Shown in pieces: positions 26,268-35,030 of a stretch of 64,000 nt of DNA. Position numbers and translations under genes: made by a program. Numbering within the stretch: position 1 is the first letter of the stretch; each line of letters starts with the position of its first letter. The DNA is from Alphaproteobacteria bacterium (GTDB taxonomy: Bacteria > Pseudomonadota > Alphaproteobacteria > JAVJRE01), in contig JAVJRE010000002.1 in assembly GCA_040218575.1 (NCBI GenBank), positions 62,001 to 126,000 of the forward strand. Reading direction: 5' to 3'. The notes beneath the pieces are model-generated. The model saw only the letters and a list, made by a program, of their open reading frames with translations, ran no database searches and had not been told where the DNA came from.

Positions 26268-26393
26268 TGCACCTGTGTCCTGTGTCGTTGATCTCATAGA
26301 AGCGGTAGCAGCGCCAACTGAGCCAAAGCGCCCGAGAGGCCCCCCTCTAAGCGGGTTGTCTGGTTGCCGTCTCACACAATCTCCACACCGATG

Positions 26394-27359
26394 TCATCGG
26401 GTCTCAGTGTCCCGATGAACACGCTCTCTCTCCTTTCCGGCGCAACTGCCATGACCGTAGAGTTCGGCACTTTCATGTGCGTGATCGGTGTGCTCGAACT
26501 CAAGGCTGGAATGGCCGATGCCGAATTCGTTCTTCAGCCGCTCCTTGATCGCGACCTTGATCTCCTCGAGCCGGGTCCAGCCGTCCGCCGTGACGACCAC
26601 ATGGCAGTCGAGCGCTGCCTCGTGCTCCTGCATCTGCCAGAGATGCACGTGATGAACGTCCCAGACGCCGTCGATGTTCCGCATCGCGTTGATGACGGCG
26701 TCGCTGTTGATGTCGGCCGGGCTACCTAGCATCAGCGTCCTGATCGGACCGCCAATCTCGGTGAAGGCAAGGTAGAGAATGTAGAGCGCGATCCCGATCG
26801 TTATAGCCGGATCGACCCAGCGCATATCGTAGAGGATAATGAGCGCACCGCCGACGATTACAGCAACCGAAGCGAGCGCGTCGGACAGATTGTGAAGAAA
26901 GAGCGCGCGAATGTTCACGCTGCCTTTCTGCATCGAATACGTCAGCAATGCCGTCAGCGTGTCCACAAGGAGCGCCACGCCGCCCAGTATGACGACCGTC
27001 CAGCCGGCGACCTCGGGCGGGTCGATCATCCGCATACCGCCCTCGTAGATCAGGTAGAAGCCGATAAGGATCAGCGTGGTGTAATTAATCAGGGCGGCCA
27101 CGATCTCGGTCCGGCCGTAGCCGAAGGTCATTCTTTCGTCCGCCGGCCGCCGCGAAATCTTCCGTGCCGCGAAAGCGATCACGAGGGACGCCATGTCGGA
27201 CAAGTTGTGCAGCGCATCCGCGATCAGCGCGAGGCTGCCGGACAGGATTCCGCCGATGATCTGGGCGACAGTCAACAGAGCGTTGGCCCAGATAGCAATC
27301 GACACGCGTCGGTCGCCTGATTGCGGGTCTATATGGGCGTGGCTATGGTCATGAGGCAT
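26394..27359 (-). CDS. czcD: Cation diffusion facilitator (CzcD/ZitB-like Zn/Cd/Co exporter)
   Basis: 321-residue inner-membrane metal/proton antiporter, start MPHDHSHAHIDP (His-rich N-terminus). It has six predicted membrane spans. Metal-site motifs HNLSD occur twice, in ADALHNLSDMAS (TM2) and LFLHNLSDALAS (TM5), as in CzcD/ZitB. The cytoplasmic C-terminal domain includes VHHVHLWQMQEHEAALDCHV and HSSLEFEHTDHAHES. It lies downstream of ynfA and merR on the same strand but also has its own MerR-type promoter in the 72-bp gap. Confidence 0.92.
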   Translation of the reverse strand: MPHDHSHAHIDPQSGDRRVSIAIWANALLTVAQIIGGILSGSLALIADALHNLSDMASLVIAFAARKISRRPADERMTFGYGRTEIVAALINYTTLILIGFYLIYEGGMRMIDPPEVAGWTVVILGGVALLVDTLTALLTYSMQKGSVNIRALFLHNLSDALASVAVIVGGALIILYDMRWVDPAITIGIALYILYLAFTEIGGPIRTLMLGSPADINSDAVINAMRNIDGVWDVHHVHLWQMQEHEAALDCHVVVTADGWTRLEEIKVAIKERLKNEFGIGHSSLEFEHTDHAHESAELYGHGSCAGKERERVHRDTETR

Positions 27360-27390
27360 GAGATAGTCTCCGACGCTTCTGTTACGCACC

Positions 27391-27421
27391 CGCGTAATTG
27401 CTACAGCGATAATAGGTTCAA
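27391..27421 (-). promoter_or_regulatory. MerR-type promoter upstream of the CDF exporter gene
   Basis: On the minus strand: -35 TTGAAC, a 19-bp spacer containing GCTGTAGCAAT, and a -10-like TACGCG. The overlong 19-bp spacer is the hallmark of promoters untwisted by MerR activators. The inner sequence shares GCTGTAG with the ATPase promoter at 37427-37457. The -10 match is weak, so this is the least certain of the three sites. Confidence 0.6.
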
Positions 27422-27431
27422 GCCCCTTGCC

Positions 27432-27758
27432 TCAGCCGCTCCGCGGAGCGGCTAGAATAATTGCCGCACCAAGGAGGCAGACAGCTATGCCGATCAGGTC
27501 CCACCTGTCCGGCCTTTGCCCTTCGGCCAGCCACATCCATAGAACCGAAGCAGCAATATACACGCCGCCATATGCGGCGAATGCGCGTCCCGCTACGATT
27601 GTCTCTACTTGGGCGAGGAACCACCCGAAGGCCGCGAGCGAGACGAGCCCGGGGGCGAGCCACAGGGCCGATGCTCCGAGGCGCCACCAGGCCCAGATGG
27701 CGAAGCATCCTGCGATCTCGGCCAGAGCGGCCAGTGGATAGGCAAGTGCGGCCGGCAC
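27432..27758 (-). CDS. ynfA: YnfA family small membrane protein (UPF0060)
   Basis: 108-residue protein with four membrane helices ([76 protein letters not shown]; the first is cut to fit). The conserved AEIAGC-x-A-x-W and [12 protein letters not shown]-x-S motifs define the YnfA family, distant relatives of small multidrug exporters. It sits 1 bp from the merR stop, so cotranscription is near certain; a role in metal or cation efflux is inferred from position. Confidence 0.88.
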   Translation of the reverse strand: MPAALAYPLAALAEIAGCFAIWAWWRLGASALWLAPGLVSLAAFGWFLAQVETIVAGRAFAAYGGVYIAASVLWMWLAEGQRPDRWDLIGIAVCLLGAAIILAAPRSG

Positions 27759-27759
27759 C

Positions 27760-28188
27760 TCAGGCGCCGATCTCGCTATGGTCGGTCAGGCACTCGGAAT
27801 GGTCGCGCAGCACCTCCAGCACGCGGCAGTCTGCCGTTCGGCCGCCAGCGCAGTCATGCACCATACGTTTCAGTTCGGCGCGCAGTGCTTCCAATCGGGC
27901 AAGCCGTTGCTCGACCTGCTTCAACTGCCGCCGGGCGATGGCGTCGGCCTCATGGCATGGCCGGTTCGGATGGTCCGACAGATCGAGAAGCTCGCGGATC
28001 GCCGCCAGCGTGAACCCCAACTGCCGAGCATGCCGGATGAAGGACAGCCGGTCGAGATCGGCATCGCCATAGCGGCGCTGTCCGCCTTCGGTGCGGCCCG
28101 GGTCCGGCATCAATCCGATCTGTTCATAGTACCGGACGGTCTGAACCTTGGTTCCGGTCTTCTGCGCTAGCGTGCCGATCGTCAGCAT
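27760..28188 (-). CDS. MerR-family heavy-metal-responsive transcriptional activator (Pb/Cd/Zn type)
   Basis: 142 aa, start [14 protein letters not shown] with GGAGG upstream. The N-terminal winged helix (1-70) has [18 protein letters not shown]. The effector region carries Cys78 (NRPCHEAD), Cys113 (HDCAGG) and Cys121 (ADCRVLEVL), almost the spacing of PbrR/CadR/ZntR divalent-metal sensors and unlike the CueR copper pattern; Cys133 is extra. It is divergent from the SCO-led operon. Three 19-bp-spacer promoters in the island are its likely targets. Confidence 0.9.
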   Translation of the reverse strand: MLTIGTLAQKTGTKVQTVRYYEQIGLMPDPGRTEGGQRRYGDADLDRLSFIRHARQLGFTLAAIRELLDLSDHPNRPCHEADAIARRQLKQVEQRLARLEALRAELKRMVHDCAGGRTADCRVLEVLRDHSECLTDHSEIGA

Positions 28189-28296
28189 GGATCCTCCTGA
28201 AACATACAGCTTTTGTAGGTTTTTAGGAGCCGGAGGGCAAGACTGCGACATCGTGCACAGGTCAGGGCCGCTGAACCCGAACGGCGGAAAATTGGC

Positions 28297-28327
28297 TTGA
28301 ACCTCCAGTAGCTATAGGATGTAAGCA
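28297..28327 (+). promoter_or_regulatory. MerR-type promoter/operator of the nine-gene operon
   Basis: -35 TTGAAC at 28297-28302, a 19-bp spacer at 28303-28321 and -10 TAAGCA at 28322-28327. The spacer contains the imperfect dyad CCTccAGtaGCTatAGG, matching the operator form of mer, znt and cad promoters; the Tn21-type mer promoter also has a 19-bp spacer and a TAAGGT -10. It lies in the merR/SCO divergent gap, about 35 bp before the TTG start of the SCO gene. Confidence 0.8.
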
Positions 28328-28362
28328 CGCCAGTAAACACGATCACATTACAGGCACACACG

Positions 28363-28971
28363 TTGAAACTTACCCTGTTACAGAAGGGCCTTTGGGCACT
28401 GGCAGGCGCAGGAGCCATCGCATTCGGATCGCTTTTGCTCTGGGCCGACTACCGCGGCGATTCCACGCGGCAGGCGCAGGAGCCCGCTTTCCGGGCCGAT
28501 TTCGAGCTGACCGATCATCAGGACACAGTCCGGACCGACGAAGATTTCGCTGGCCGATGGCTGCTGGTGTTCTTCGGCTTCACGAACTGTCCCGACATCT
28601 GCCCGACGACGCTGGCAGAAGTTGCTGCGGTGATGGACGGGTTAGGCGAAAACGCATCTCGGATCCAGCCGCTCTTCATCTCAATCGATCCCGAGCGCGA
28701 CACGCCCGAGGCGTTGGCGGATTTCGTGCCACGCTTCGACGCAGGCATCATTGGTCTAACCGGCACACCGGAGCAAATCGGGCAAACGGCGGACAGCTTC
28801 CACATTTACTACGAAAAAATAGAGGAGGCTGCGGCGCCAGACGGGTACACGATGGGCCACTCCTCGCAGCTTTTCCTCTTCGACCCGTCGGGCGGCTACG
28901 CAGCCTCTTGGCAATACGGCACGCGCGCCGAGGAAATTCTAGCTGACCTGAGAGAGTGGGTTGCTGAATGA
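28363..28971 (+). CDS. SCO1/SenC-family copper/thiol protein (first copy)
   Basis: 202-residue thioredoxin-fold protein anchored by one N-terminal helix (WALAGAGAIAFGSLLLWA) and facing the periplasm. Copper ligands are Cys76 and Cys80 in FTNCPDICPTT and the histidine in YTMGHSSQLF. Sco proteins deliver copper to cytochrome oxidase CuA or keep thiols reduced. The start is TTG; no in-frame ATG lies between the promoter and the conserved helix. First gene of the operon; its stop overlaps the next start (ATGA). Confidence 0.9.
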   Translation: MKLTLLQKGLWALAGAGAIAFGSLLLWADYRGDSTRQAQEPAFRADFELTDHQDTVRTDEDFAGRWLLVFFGFTNCPDICPTTLAEVAAVMDGLGENASRIQPLFISIDPERDTPEALADFVPRFDAGIIGLTGTPEQIGQTADSFHIYYEKIEEAAAPDGYTMGHSSQLFLFDPSGGYAASWQYGTRAEEILADLREWVAE

Positions 28972-29393
28972 TGGGCAGGCTTTCAGGAGAAATGGCGCTG
29001 GCCGCCGCATGGATTGTCGCGCTGGCCTCGTCGCTTTCGGTGCTTTTCATCGGTGAGGTACTAGGCCAGGAGCCCTGCATTCTGTGCTGGTACCAACGCG
29101 CCTTCATGTTTCCGCTGGTCATCGTTCTCGGGTTCGGCCTGTGGTGGCAGGACCGGCGGGCGGGGCGTTACGGGGTGGCGCTGAGCTTTGGCGGCGGCGC
29201 TGTCGCTCTCTGGCATCTAGGACTTTATGTCGGCGTCATCCCCGAACCGATCCAGCCCTGCACCGCCACCGGCCCCTCCTGTACAGACGTCAATCAGGTT
29301 ATTTTCAGCGTGCCGATTCCGCTTCTGTCAGTCATCGCCTTTGCGCTCGTCGGGGCCTTGTCGGCTGCATCCCTGAAGGAAATCCGATCATGA
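28968..29393 (+). CDS. DsbB/BdbC-like disulfide oxidoreductase
   Basis: 141-residue inner-membrane protein with four predicted helices. The two redox pairs of the DsbB fold are Cys37-Cys40 in EPCILCWYQR and Cys98/Cys105 in QPCTATGPSCTD. The short length and CILCWYQR motif are closer to BdbC than to E. coli DsbB. It would reoxidise the DsbA-like product of the next gene, whose ATG overlaps its stop (ATGA). Confidence 0.92.
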   Translation: MMGRLSGEMALAAAWIVALASSLSVLFIGEVLGQEPCILCWYQRAFMFPLVIVLGFGLWWQDRRAGRYGVALSFGGGAVALWHLGLYVGVIPEPIQPCTATGPSCTDVNQVIFSVPIPLLSVIAFALVGALSAASLKEIRS

Positions 29394-30049
29394 CTCGCAA
29401 ACCGCTCATCCTTTCCCTTCTCGCTCTCGGCCTCTCGGTCTTCGCCGTCGCGACTTGGTATGTGACCCGTCCCGCGCCGGTCACCGCGACCGCATCGGCT
29501 GCACCGGAGCATGCGGAGGCTTTGGTGCGGGCCTATTCGCCGATCTTGGGGCCGGAAGAGGCACCCGTGACCATCGTCGAGTTCTTCGATCCGGCCTGCG
29601 AAGCGTGCCGCGCCTTCTACCCGGTGGTTAAGGACATCATGGCCGAGCATGGCGACGCGGTGCGGGTCGTGCTCCGCTACACGCCGTTCCATGGAGCGGC
29701 GTCCGAAGAGTCGATCAGGGTTCTTGAGGCCGCGCGTATGCAGGACGTCTACGAGCCGGTGCTCGAGGCCATTCTGCGCGAACAGCCACGGTGGGCGTCA
29801 CATGGTGCGCCGGAACCGGGGCGGATCCTTCAGATCGCCGGCAGCGCAGGGCTCGATGTCGAGGCCGCGCGAACGCAGATGCTCGCGCCTGATGTCGTGG
29901 CGATTCTTAACCAGGACCGCGCCGACGTCGAAACCATGGGCGTGCGCGGAACGCCCACGTTCTTCGTCAACGGTCGGCTCCTCGACCCGTTCGGCGAGGC
30001 CGAACTGCGGACACTTGTGGCCGAAGAGGTCGCAGCAGCCGGATCCTGA
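29390..30049 (+). CDS. DsbA-family thiol oxidoreductase
   Basis: 219 aa with an N-terminal hydrophobic anchor (LILSLLALGLSVFAVATWYV). The active site is Cys70-E-A-Cys73 in FFDPACEACRAFYP and the cis-proline loop is VRGTPTFFVNG, as in BdbD/DsbA-type proteins. It is paired with the upstream DsbB-like protein to form an oxidising couple in the periplasm. Clients may include the Cys-rich operon products (SCO, DUF411). Confidence 0.92.
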   Translation: MTRKPLILSLLALGLSVFAVATWYVTRPAPVTATASAAPEHAEALVRAYSPILGPEEAPVTIVEFFDPACEACRAFYPVVKDIMAEHGDAVRVVLRYTPFHGAASEESIRVLEAARMQDVYEPVLEAILREQPRWASHGAPEPGRILQIAGSAGLDVEAARTQMLAPDVVAILNQDRADVETMGVRGTPTFFVNGRLLDPFGEAELRTLVAEEVAAAGS

Positions 30050-30080
30050 GCGACGAAAACACTAAGGCTGAGGATATGAG

Positions 30081-30545
30081 ATGAACCGAATGATTTTAGC
30101 TGCGCTGGCGGCTTTCAACGTCGCGCTCGGAGGTCTCGGGTCCGCGTTTGCCGGATCTGAGGATGTCGTGGTCGAAGGCGCATGGGCGCGCGCGTCGATC
30201 GGCACCAGCCGCCCCGGTGCCGCTTACATGACGCTCCGCAACACGGGTAACGAGGCCGTGACGTTGACCGGCATCACGACGCCTATCGCCATGATGCCCG
30301 AGATCCACCGCACAGCTACGAACGATAAGGGCGTCAGCACCATGGCGCCGGCGGGCGAAATCACAATCGTGCCGGGCGAGAGCGTCGCGCTGGCGCCCGG
30401 CGGCCTGCACGCGATGCTGATGCGGTTGCAAGAGCCGATGAACGAAGGCGAGTCGTTCCCCCTGACGCTCACCTTCTCTGACGGAGGCGAGGTGGTGGTC
30501 GAGGTGCCGATACTGGGGCTGGGCGCGCGCGGGCCGGAGGGTTGA
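30081..30545 (+). CDS. PCuAC-family periplasmic copper chaperone
   Basis: 154 aa with a Sec signal peptide (MILAALAAFNVALGGLGSAFA, cut after AFA). The copper site of PCuAC/DUF461 is present: His76 (EIHRTA), Met88 (VSTMAP), His110 and Met112 (GGLHAMLM); Met88 to His110 has the consensus 21 intervening residues. PCuAC works with Sco to load Cu(I) onto oxidase CuA sites. Its stop overlaps the start of the second SCO gene (TGATG). Confidence 0.92.
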   Translation: MNRMILAALAAFNVALGGLGSAFAGSEDVVVEGAWARASIGTSRPGAAYMTLRNTGNEAVTLTGITTPIAMMPEIHRTATNDKGVSTMAPAGEITIVPGESVALAPGGLHAMLMRLQEPMNEGESFPLTLTFSDGGEVVVEVPILGLGARGPEG

Positions 30546-31171
30546 TGCGGCGTCGCGCGCTTCTGGGCTACGGCGCAGCGGGGCTGGGCGCGCTCGGCCT
30601 GACGCTCTTCGCCGGCTGGTGGCAGGTGGATGGCCCCGGCGCGCCCGAACCTATCGGGCAACGTCCCCTGGCACTGCCGTCGATGGATTTCCGTCTGACC
30701 GACCACGACGGACAACCGGTGGGGCCGGAGACACTGATCGGGAGAGCCTCCATGGTGTTCTTCGGTTTCACTTACTGCCCTGACGTCTGTCCCACTACGC
30801 TGTCCGACATCACAGGCTGGCTCGACGCATTGGGCGAGGACGCGGAGCGGCTGAATGTGGTCTTCATCACGGTCGATCCGGAGCGCGATACGGCGGAGGC
30901 TATGGCGGAGTATGTCGGCTATTTCCACCCCGCGATCCGCGGCTGGACCGGGCCGGAGGCACAGATCGCCCGCGCGGCGGAAGGTTTCCGCGCCCACTAT
31001 GAACGGGTGCCGACCCAGGGCGGCGACTACACGATGAATCACACGGCAAGCGTGTTCCTGTTCGACGCGGACGGGCGCTTCGTCAGCACGATCGACTATC
31101 ACGAACCAAGGGAGATCGCGGTGCCCAAAATCCGCCGCGCAATGAATGAAGAGGCTCGGGGGGCTTCATGA
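30545..31171 (+). CDS. SCO1/SenC-family copper/thiol protein (second copy)
   Basis: 208 aa, N-terminal membrane anchor with an RRR start (LLGYGAAGLGALGLTLFAGW). Copper ligands are Cys78 and Cys82 in FTYCPDVCPTT and the histidine in YTMNHTASVFLFD. It differs from the first copy over most of its length, so the pair is not a recent duplication; two SCO proteins flanking DsbBA and PCuAC may divide thiol-reductase and metallochaperone roles. Overlaps both neighbours by a few bases. Confidence 0.91.
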   Translation: MRRRALLGYGAAGLGALGLTLFAGWWQVDGPGAPEPIGQRPLALPSMDFRLTDHDGQPVGPETLIGRASMVFFGFTYCPDVCPTTLSDITGWLDALGEDAERLNVVFITVDPERDTAEAMAEYVGYFHPAIRGWTGPEAQIARAAEGFRAHYERVPTQGGDYTMNHTASVFLFDADGRFVSTIDYHEPREIAVPKIRRAMNEEARGAS

Positions 31172-32541
31172 AGCTGAGGTGTCGGCTCGCAAGTACGGGG
31201 GTGATGGGTTGCCTTGCGGTGACAGTTGTCACGGCATTCAGTTCGCTTGCTCAGGATTCTGCCTCACCCGGTCTTGCCGAAACCACACTTTGGACACCAG
31301 ACCTCTTTGCCCGGCCGGTGCAAGTCGATGCACGCAGACTACGCCTGTCTAAGCAGCGCCAAGGCCCGGCTCCGCTCGTGGCAGCTCAGGAACTTGCCAC
31401 TGCCGTGACGTCCAGTGCGCCCCCGCCGTCGGCCGAACGACAACTAACCACATGGTCTCGGGATATCGCTTCTGGTGAGACGCTTGATGCGGTGCTCGCC
31501 GACGCCGGGCTCGCTACATCCGACCGCGTCGAAGTGGCGTTGGCGCTCGGGGCGGAATACGACCTGCGGCGGTTACAGCCCGGTCATGCCGTCACCGTGG
31601 TGACCACATCGGACGGCGTGCCTCGTCGTGTGCTGCTGGAAGTGGATGACGGCGTGGTCATCGAAGCGGTATTCGGTGAAAGGCTGACAACCCGCGTCCT
31701 CACACCCGAGCCCGAACTCGTGCCTCGAGTCGGCGAGGCGGTCATCGAGACCTCGCTCTTCACCGCACTCGACAGCGCAGATATTCCGGCACGCTTCGCG
31801 GTCGATCTGGCGCAGATGCTGGGTGGCAACGTCGACTTCCGGCGCGACCTGAGTGGGGGCGAGACGCTGCGCTTGCTCTGGCGCGAAGCCCGCGTGGACG
31901 ACGAAATTGTGGGCCAGCCCGAGATCACCTTTGCGGCACTCGATCTCGGCGACGTGCTCTATGAAGTCATCTGGCCCGAGGACGGGTCGGGCCGCGCCAC
32001 GATTTATCGTGACGGAGAAGTGATGCGCGTCTTCGCCCAACCGGTTGAGGGCGCGCAGCTGAGCTCAGTCTTCGGGCGCCGTCGGCACCCGGTCTACGGT
32101 GATGTCCGCATGCACACGGGCGTCGATTTCGCCGCCGCACGCGGCACGCCGGTCCACGCCACGGCGCCGGGCCGCATCGCTTATGTAGGCTGGCGCAGCG
32201 GCTACGGCCGCACGGTGGAAATCGTCCACGGTTCGGACACGGTGACTCGCTACGCGCATCTGAGCGCGGTGCCGGAGGGCCTCGCCGCAGGCCAGCGGGT
32301 CGCGGCCGGCGACCTGATCGGGAATGTCGGCGCGACCGGCACCGCCACTGGGCCGAACCTCCACTACGAGGTCCTCATGGATGGCCGCCCGACCGATCCC
32401 CTCTCTGACGACTGGCTCGCTGGAGCAGCACAGACCGCGGCGCACGACGAAGATGCGGGACGCCGCCTGCAAGAGGCCCGCGCCCGCCTCCAGGACCTCT
32501 TGGCCGTCGGGCCGGCAAATCCACCGAATGAAAGGATCTGA
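31168..32541 (+). CDS. M23-family (LytM) peptidoglycan endopeptidase
   Basis: 457 aa with an N-terminal signal peptide (VMGCLAVTVVTAFSSLA). The C-terminal M23 domain (about 310-430) shows the zinc motif MHTGVDFAAARGTPV, then TVEIVHGSDTVTRYAHLSAV and GPNLHYEVLMDG with the H-x-H pair partly changed to LHYEV as usual. The N-terminal region (LDAVLADAGLATSDRVEVAL) resembles the OapA/Csd3-type regulatory domains of MepM-like enzymes. Cell-wall remodelling in a metal operon is unusual but recurrent for envelope stress. Confidence 0.9.
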   Translation: MKLRCRLASTGVMGCLAVTVVTAFSSLAQDSASPGLAETTLWTPDLFARPVQVDARRLRLSKQRQGPAPLVAAQELATAVTSSAPPPSAERQLTTWSRDIASGETLDAVLADAGLATSDRVEVALALGAEYDLRRLQPGHAVTVVTTSDGVPRRVLLEVDDGVVIEAVFGERLTTRVLTPEPELVPRVGEAVIETSLFTALDSADIPARFAVDLAQMLGGNVDFRRDLSGGETLRLLWREARVDDEIVGQPEITFAALDLGDVLYEVIWPEDGSGRATIYRDGEVMRVFAQPVEGAQLSSVFGRRRHPVYGDVRMHTGVDFAAARGTPVHATAPGRIAYVGWRSGYGRTVEIVHGSDTVTRYAHLSAVPEGLAAGQRVAAGDLIGNVGATGTATGPNLHYEVLMDGRPTDPLSDDWLAGAAQTAAHDEDAGRRLQEARARLQDLLAVGPANPPNERI

Positions 32542-32545
32542 CCGC

Positions 32546-32998
32546 ATGCAACCGTTTGCAGCGCTACTGGCCGCCACACTCGTCCTCGCGCCCGCAGCTC
32601 AGGCCCTGGCGGAGGCGACCCCGATCCATGTTCGCAAGACCAATGGCTGCGGCTGCTGTCTTGCTTGGATGGATCATCTTGAGGAGAGCGGCTTTGCGCC
32701 CACGGACGAGAACATGTTCGCCGGGCTGCTCGTCCGTTACAAGCTCGACAACGGCGTGCCGCAGCGCATGGTCTCCTGCCATACAGCGGAGATCGAGGGC
32801 TACATCGTCGAAGGCCACGTGCCCGCCGCCGACATCCGCCGCCTGCTGAAGGAGCGCCCCGATGCCCTCGGCCTCGCCGTTCCCGATATGCCACTCGGAT
32901 CTCCGGGCATGGATCAGGGGCGCAGGACCGAAGCGTATGACGTGTTCCTGATCCGGAACGACGGCACGACCGAGATCTTCGCGAGCTATCCCGGATAG
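32546..32998 (+). CDS. DUF411 (CopG-like) periplasmic metal-binding protein
   Basis: 150 aa with signal peptide MQPFAALLAATLVLAPAAQA. The DUF411 core begins IHVRKTNGCGCCLAWMDHLE; Cys35, Cys37 and Cys38 form the CxCC motif and Cys78 (VSCHTAEIEGY) is the fourth cysteine. Characterised CopG (DUF411) binds a copper cluster with this set in copper-resistance loci. The stop TAG shares its last base with the GTG start of lspA. A role in copper sequestration or reduction beside PCuAC and SCO is likely. Confidence 0.9.
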   Translation: MQPFAALLAATLVLAPAAQALAEATPIHVRKTNGCGCCLAWMDHLEESGFAPTDENMFAGLLVRYKLDNGVPQRMVSCHTAEIEGYIVEGHVPAADIRRLLKERPDALGLAVPDMPLGSPGMDQGRRTEAYDVFLIRNDGTTEIFASYPG

Positions 32999-33492
32999 TG
33001 ACAACCTTGAGGCATTTCAGACGAACCACGGGCGTTGGACTTTTTGCAGCGACTGTCGCCCTGGCGATCGACCAGCTCAGCAAGGTACTTGTCGTGCTCT
33101 CGGCAGACAAGCTGTCAGCCGGCGTACCGGTCTTCCCCGGTTTCAACCTCGTCTTTCTGCGCAACGACGGCGTGAGCTTCGGCATGTTCGGTGGGTCGGC
33201 GCCATGGCTGCTGGTTGCGCTCGCGCTGTTGATCTGCTGCTGGCTCATGGCGGTGATGCTGCGCACCCGGAACCGGATCGAAGCGGCGGGCTGCGGGCTG
33301 GTCATAGGCGGTGCGCTCGGCAATGTCGTCGACCGACTGCGTCGCGGCGCGGTCACGGACTTTCTCGATTTTTACGTGGGCGCTTGGCACTGGCCGGCCT
33401 TCAACCTCGCGGATACCTTCATCTTCTGCGGGGTCGCGGCACTTCTCATCGTGGGTCCGCTCGAAGCGCGTCTCCGGCACGGCCGGACCTGA
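32998..33492 (+). CDS. lspA: Lipoprotein signal peptidase (signal peptidase II)
   Basis: 164-residue aspartyl protease with four membrane spans that removes prolipoprotein signal peptides. Catalytic aspartates are Asp121 (AVTDFLDFYVG) and Asp139 (FNLADTFI), with GGALGNVVDRL before them. GTG start overlapping the upstream stop. Separate metal-linked lspA copies are known from lead-resistance (pbr) operons, so this is probably an accessory copy rather than the housekeeping gene. Confidence 0.93.
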   Translation: MTTLRHFRRTTGVGLFAATVALAIDQLSKVLVVLSADKLSAGVPVFPGFNLVFLRNDGVSFGMFGGSAPWLLVALALLICCWLMAVMLRTRNRIEAAGCGLVIGGALGNVVDRLRRGAVTDFLDFYVGAWHWPAFNLADTFIFCGVAALLIVGPLEARLRHGRT

Positions 33493-33498
33493 GCCTCG

Positions 33499-35012
33499 GT
33501 GTCGGCCGCCGACCTCTCCAGGCCGAAGCCGGCCGGTCTTGCCGCAAGGCTCGCCCTTGCGTTTGGGGCCGGGGCGGCGTCCGTCCTGACCCTGCCACCT
33601 TTTTCCCTGCTCGCCCTGGTTCCGATCGCCTGGTCGACCCTATTCGCCTGTCTCGCGGGCCTTCGGCCGCGCCGGGCCGTCCTGGTGGGATTTGCCTTTG
33701 GCCTCGGCAGTTTCGGTCTGGGCCTCTCATGGATCGCCGAGAGCTTTTATGTGGATGCGGAGCGCTTCGGCGCGCTGGCGCTTCCCGCCGTCGCCGCGCT
33801 CTCGACCGGCCTTGCGGTGTTTCCTGCACTCGCCGCCGCCGTGTTCGCGCGCCTGTCACGGCATGTCGGCGCCGGCCTTCCTGCCGCGCTGCTGCTGACC
33901 ACAGCCTGGACCGGCGCGGAATGGCTGCGCGGCCATTTGCTGACGGGATTTCCCTGGAACCTGCCGGGCTACGCAGCCGCGGACTTCGACGCATTGCGTC
34001 AGCCGGCAGCCTGGTTGGGAAGCTATGGGCTGAGCTTTCTTGTCATTCTGACGGGCGCGCCCGTCGCGGCGCGTTCGTCGCCGCCTTCGTTCTGCCGCTG
34101 GCAATCTGGGCGGCAGGCACGGCGCGGCTGAGCGGACCCACGCCGTCGTCCACGGGCATTTCCCTGCGCATCGTGCAGGGAAACATCCCACAATCCGAGA
34201 AATGGGCGCCCGGCAGCCGCGAGCGGACGCTTGAGACCTATCTTCGACTGTCGACGCGGCCCGGCCGTTTCGACGTGCTTCTCTGGCCCGAGACTGCTTT
34301 TCCGGGTTTTCTGGACGAGGATGCCGCGGCGCGGGCGCGCATCGCCGATAACCTGCCTGAGGACGCCGTGGTGTTGACCGGCGCGCCAGACCGGGTCGAG
34401 GATGAGGGCGGCACGCGGTACTTCAATACGATCCAGGCCTATGATCGGCGCGGCGAAGTCCTGACCGGCTATTCCAAGAACCATCTCGTCCCTTTCGGCG
34501 AATACGTGCCCCTACGTGATTGGCTGCCGCTGCCCCGCATGGTCGAAAGTCTAGGTGACTTCTCACCGGGATCCGGACCGCGCACGCTGGCATTGTCCGG
34601 AGTACCGCCGGTCGCCCCGGCCATTTGCTACGAGATCATCTTTCCTGGCCATGTGATCGACGGGGTGTACCGGCCCGACTGGATCTTCAACGCCACCAAC
34701 GACGCCTGGTTCGGCACCACCTTTGGTCCCGAACAACATCTCACCGCGGCGCGGATGCGGGCGGTGGAGGAAGGACTGCCAGTGATCCGAGCGGCAAATA
34801 CAGGCATCTCCGCGGTTATCAACGCGCACGGGGACGTGATTCGACGGCTCGATCTCGATCGCGCCGGCATCATCGACGCCGAACTGCCACCCGGATTGCC
34901 CCGGACGCTCTACGCCCGGGTCGGCGATCTGGTGCTGCCGTTGCTGATCTTCTCGGTATGGCTGGGCGTCGTGGTCGGCGCGCGTGTGCGTGCCTTCGGC
35001 GCCCACGCCTGA
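33499..35012 (+). pseudogene. lnt: Apolipoprotein N-acyltransferase, interrupted by a frameshift
   Basis: The first 190 codons (GTG start, six bases after lspA) encode the membrane part: LAFGAGAASVLTLPPFSLLA, LSWIAESFYVD, GAEWLRGHLLTGFPWN. After about 34060-34080 homology moves to the -1 frame: FVLPLAIWAAGTARL, then the nitrilase domain with the catalytic Glu in WPETAFPGF, Lys in YSKNHLVPFGEY and Cys in APAICYEIIFP. A single lost base in the GC-run GGGCGCGCCCGTCGCGG explains it. No canonical slippery site is present. Either a real mutation or a sequence error. Confidence 0.87.
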
Positions 35013-35030
35013 GCGACCCCGTCGCGCGAA

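Noticed and set aside
34055-34135. Programmed ribosomal frameshift in lnt
   Set aside because: No X XXY YYZ heptamer is present and lnt is not known to use recoding; a mutation or sequence error is the simpler explanation.
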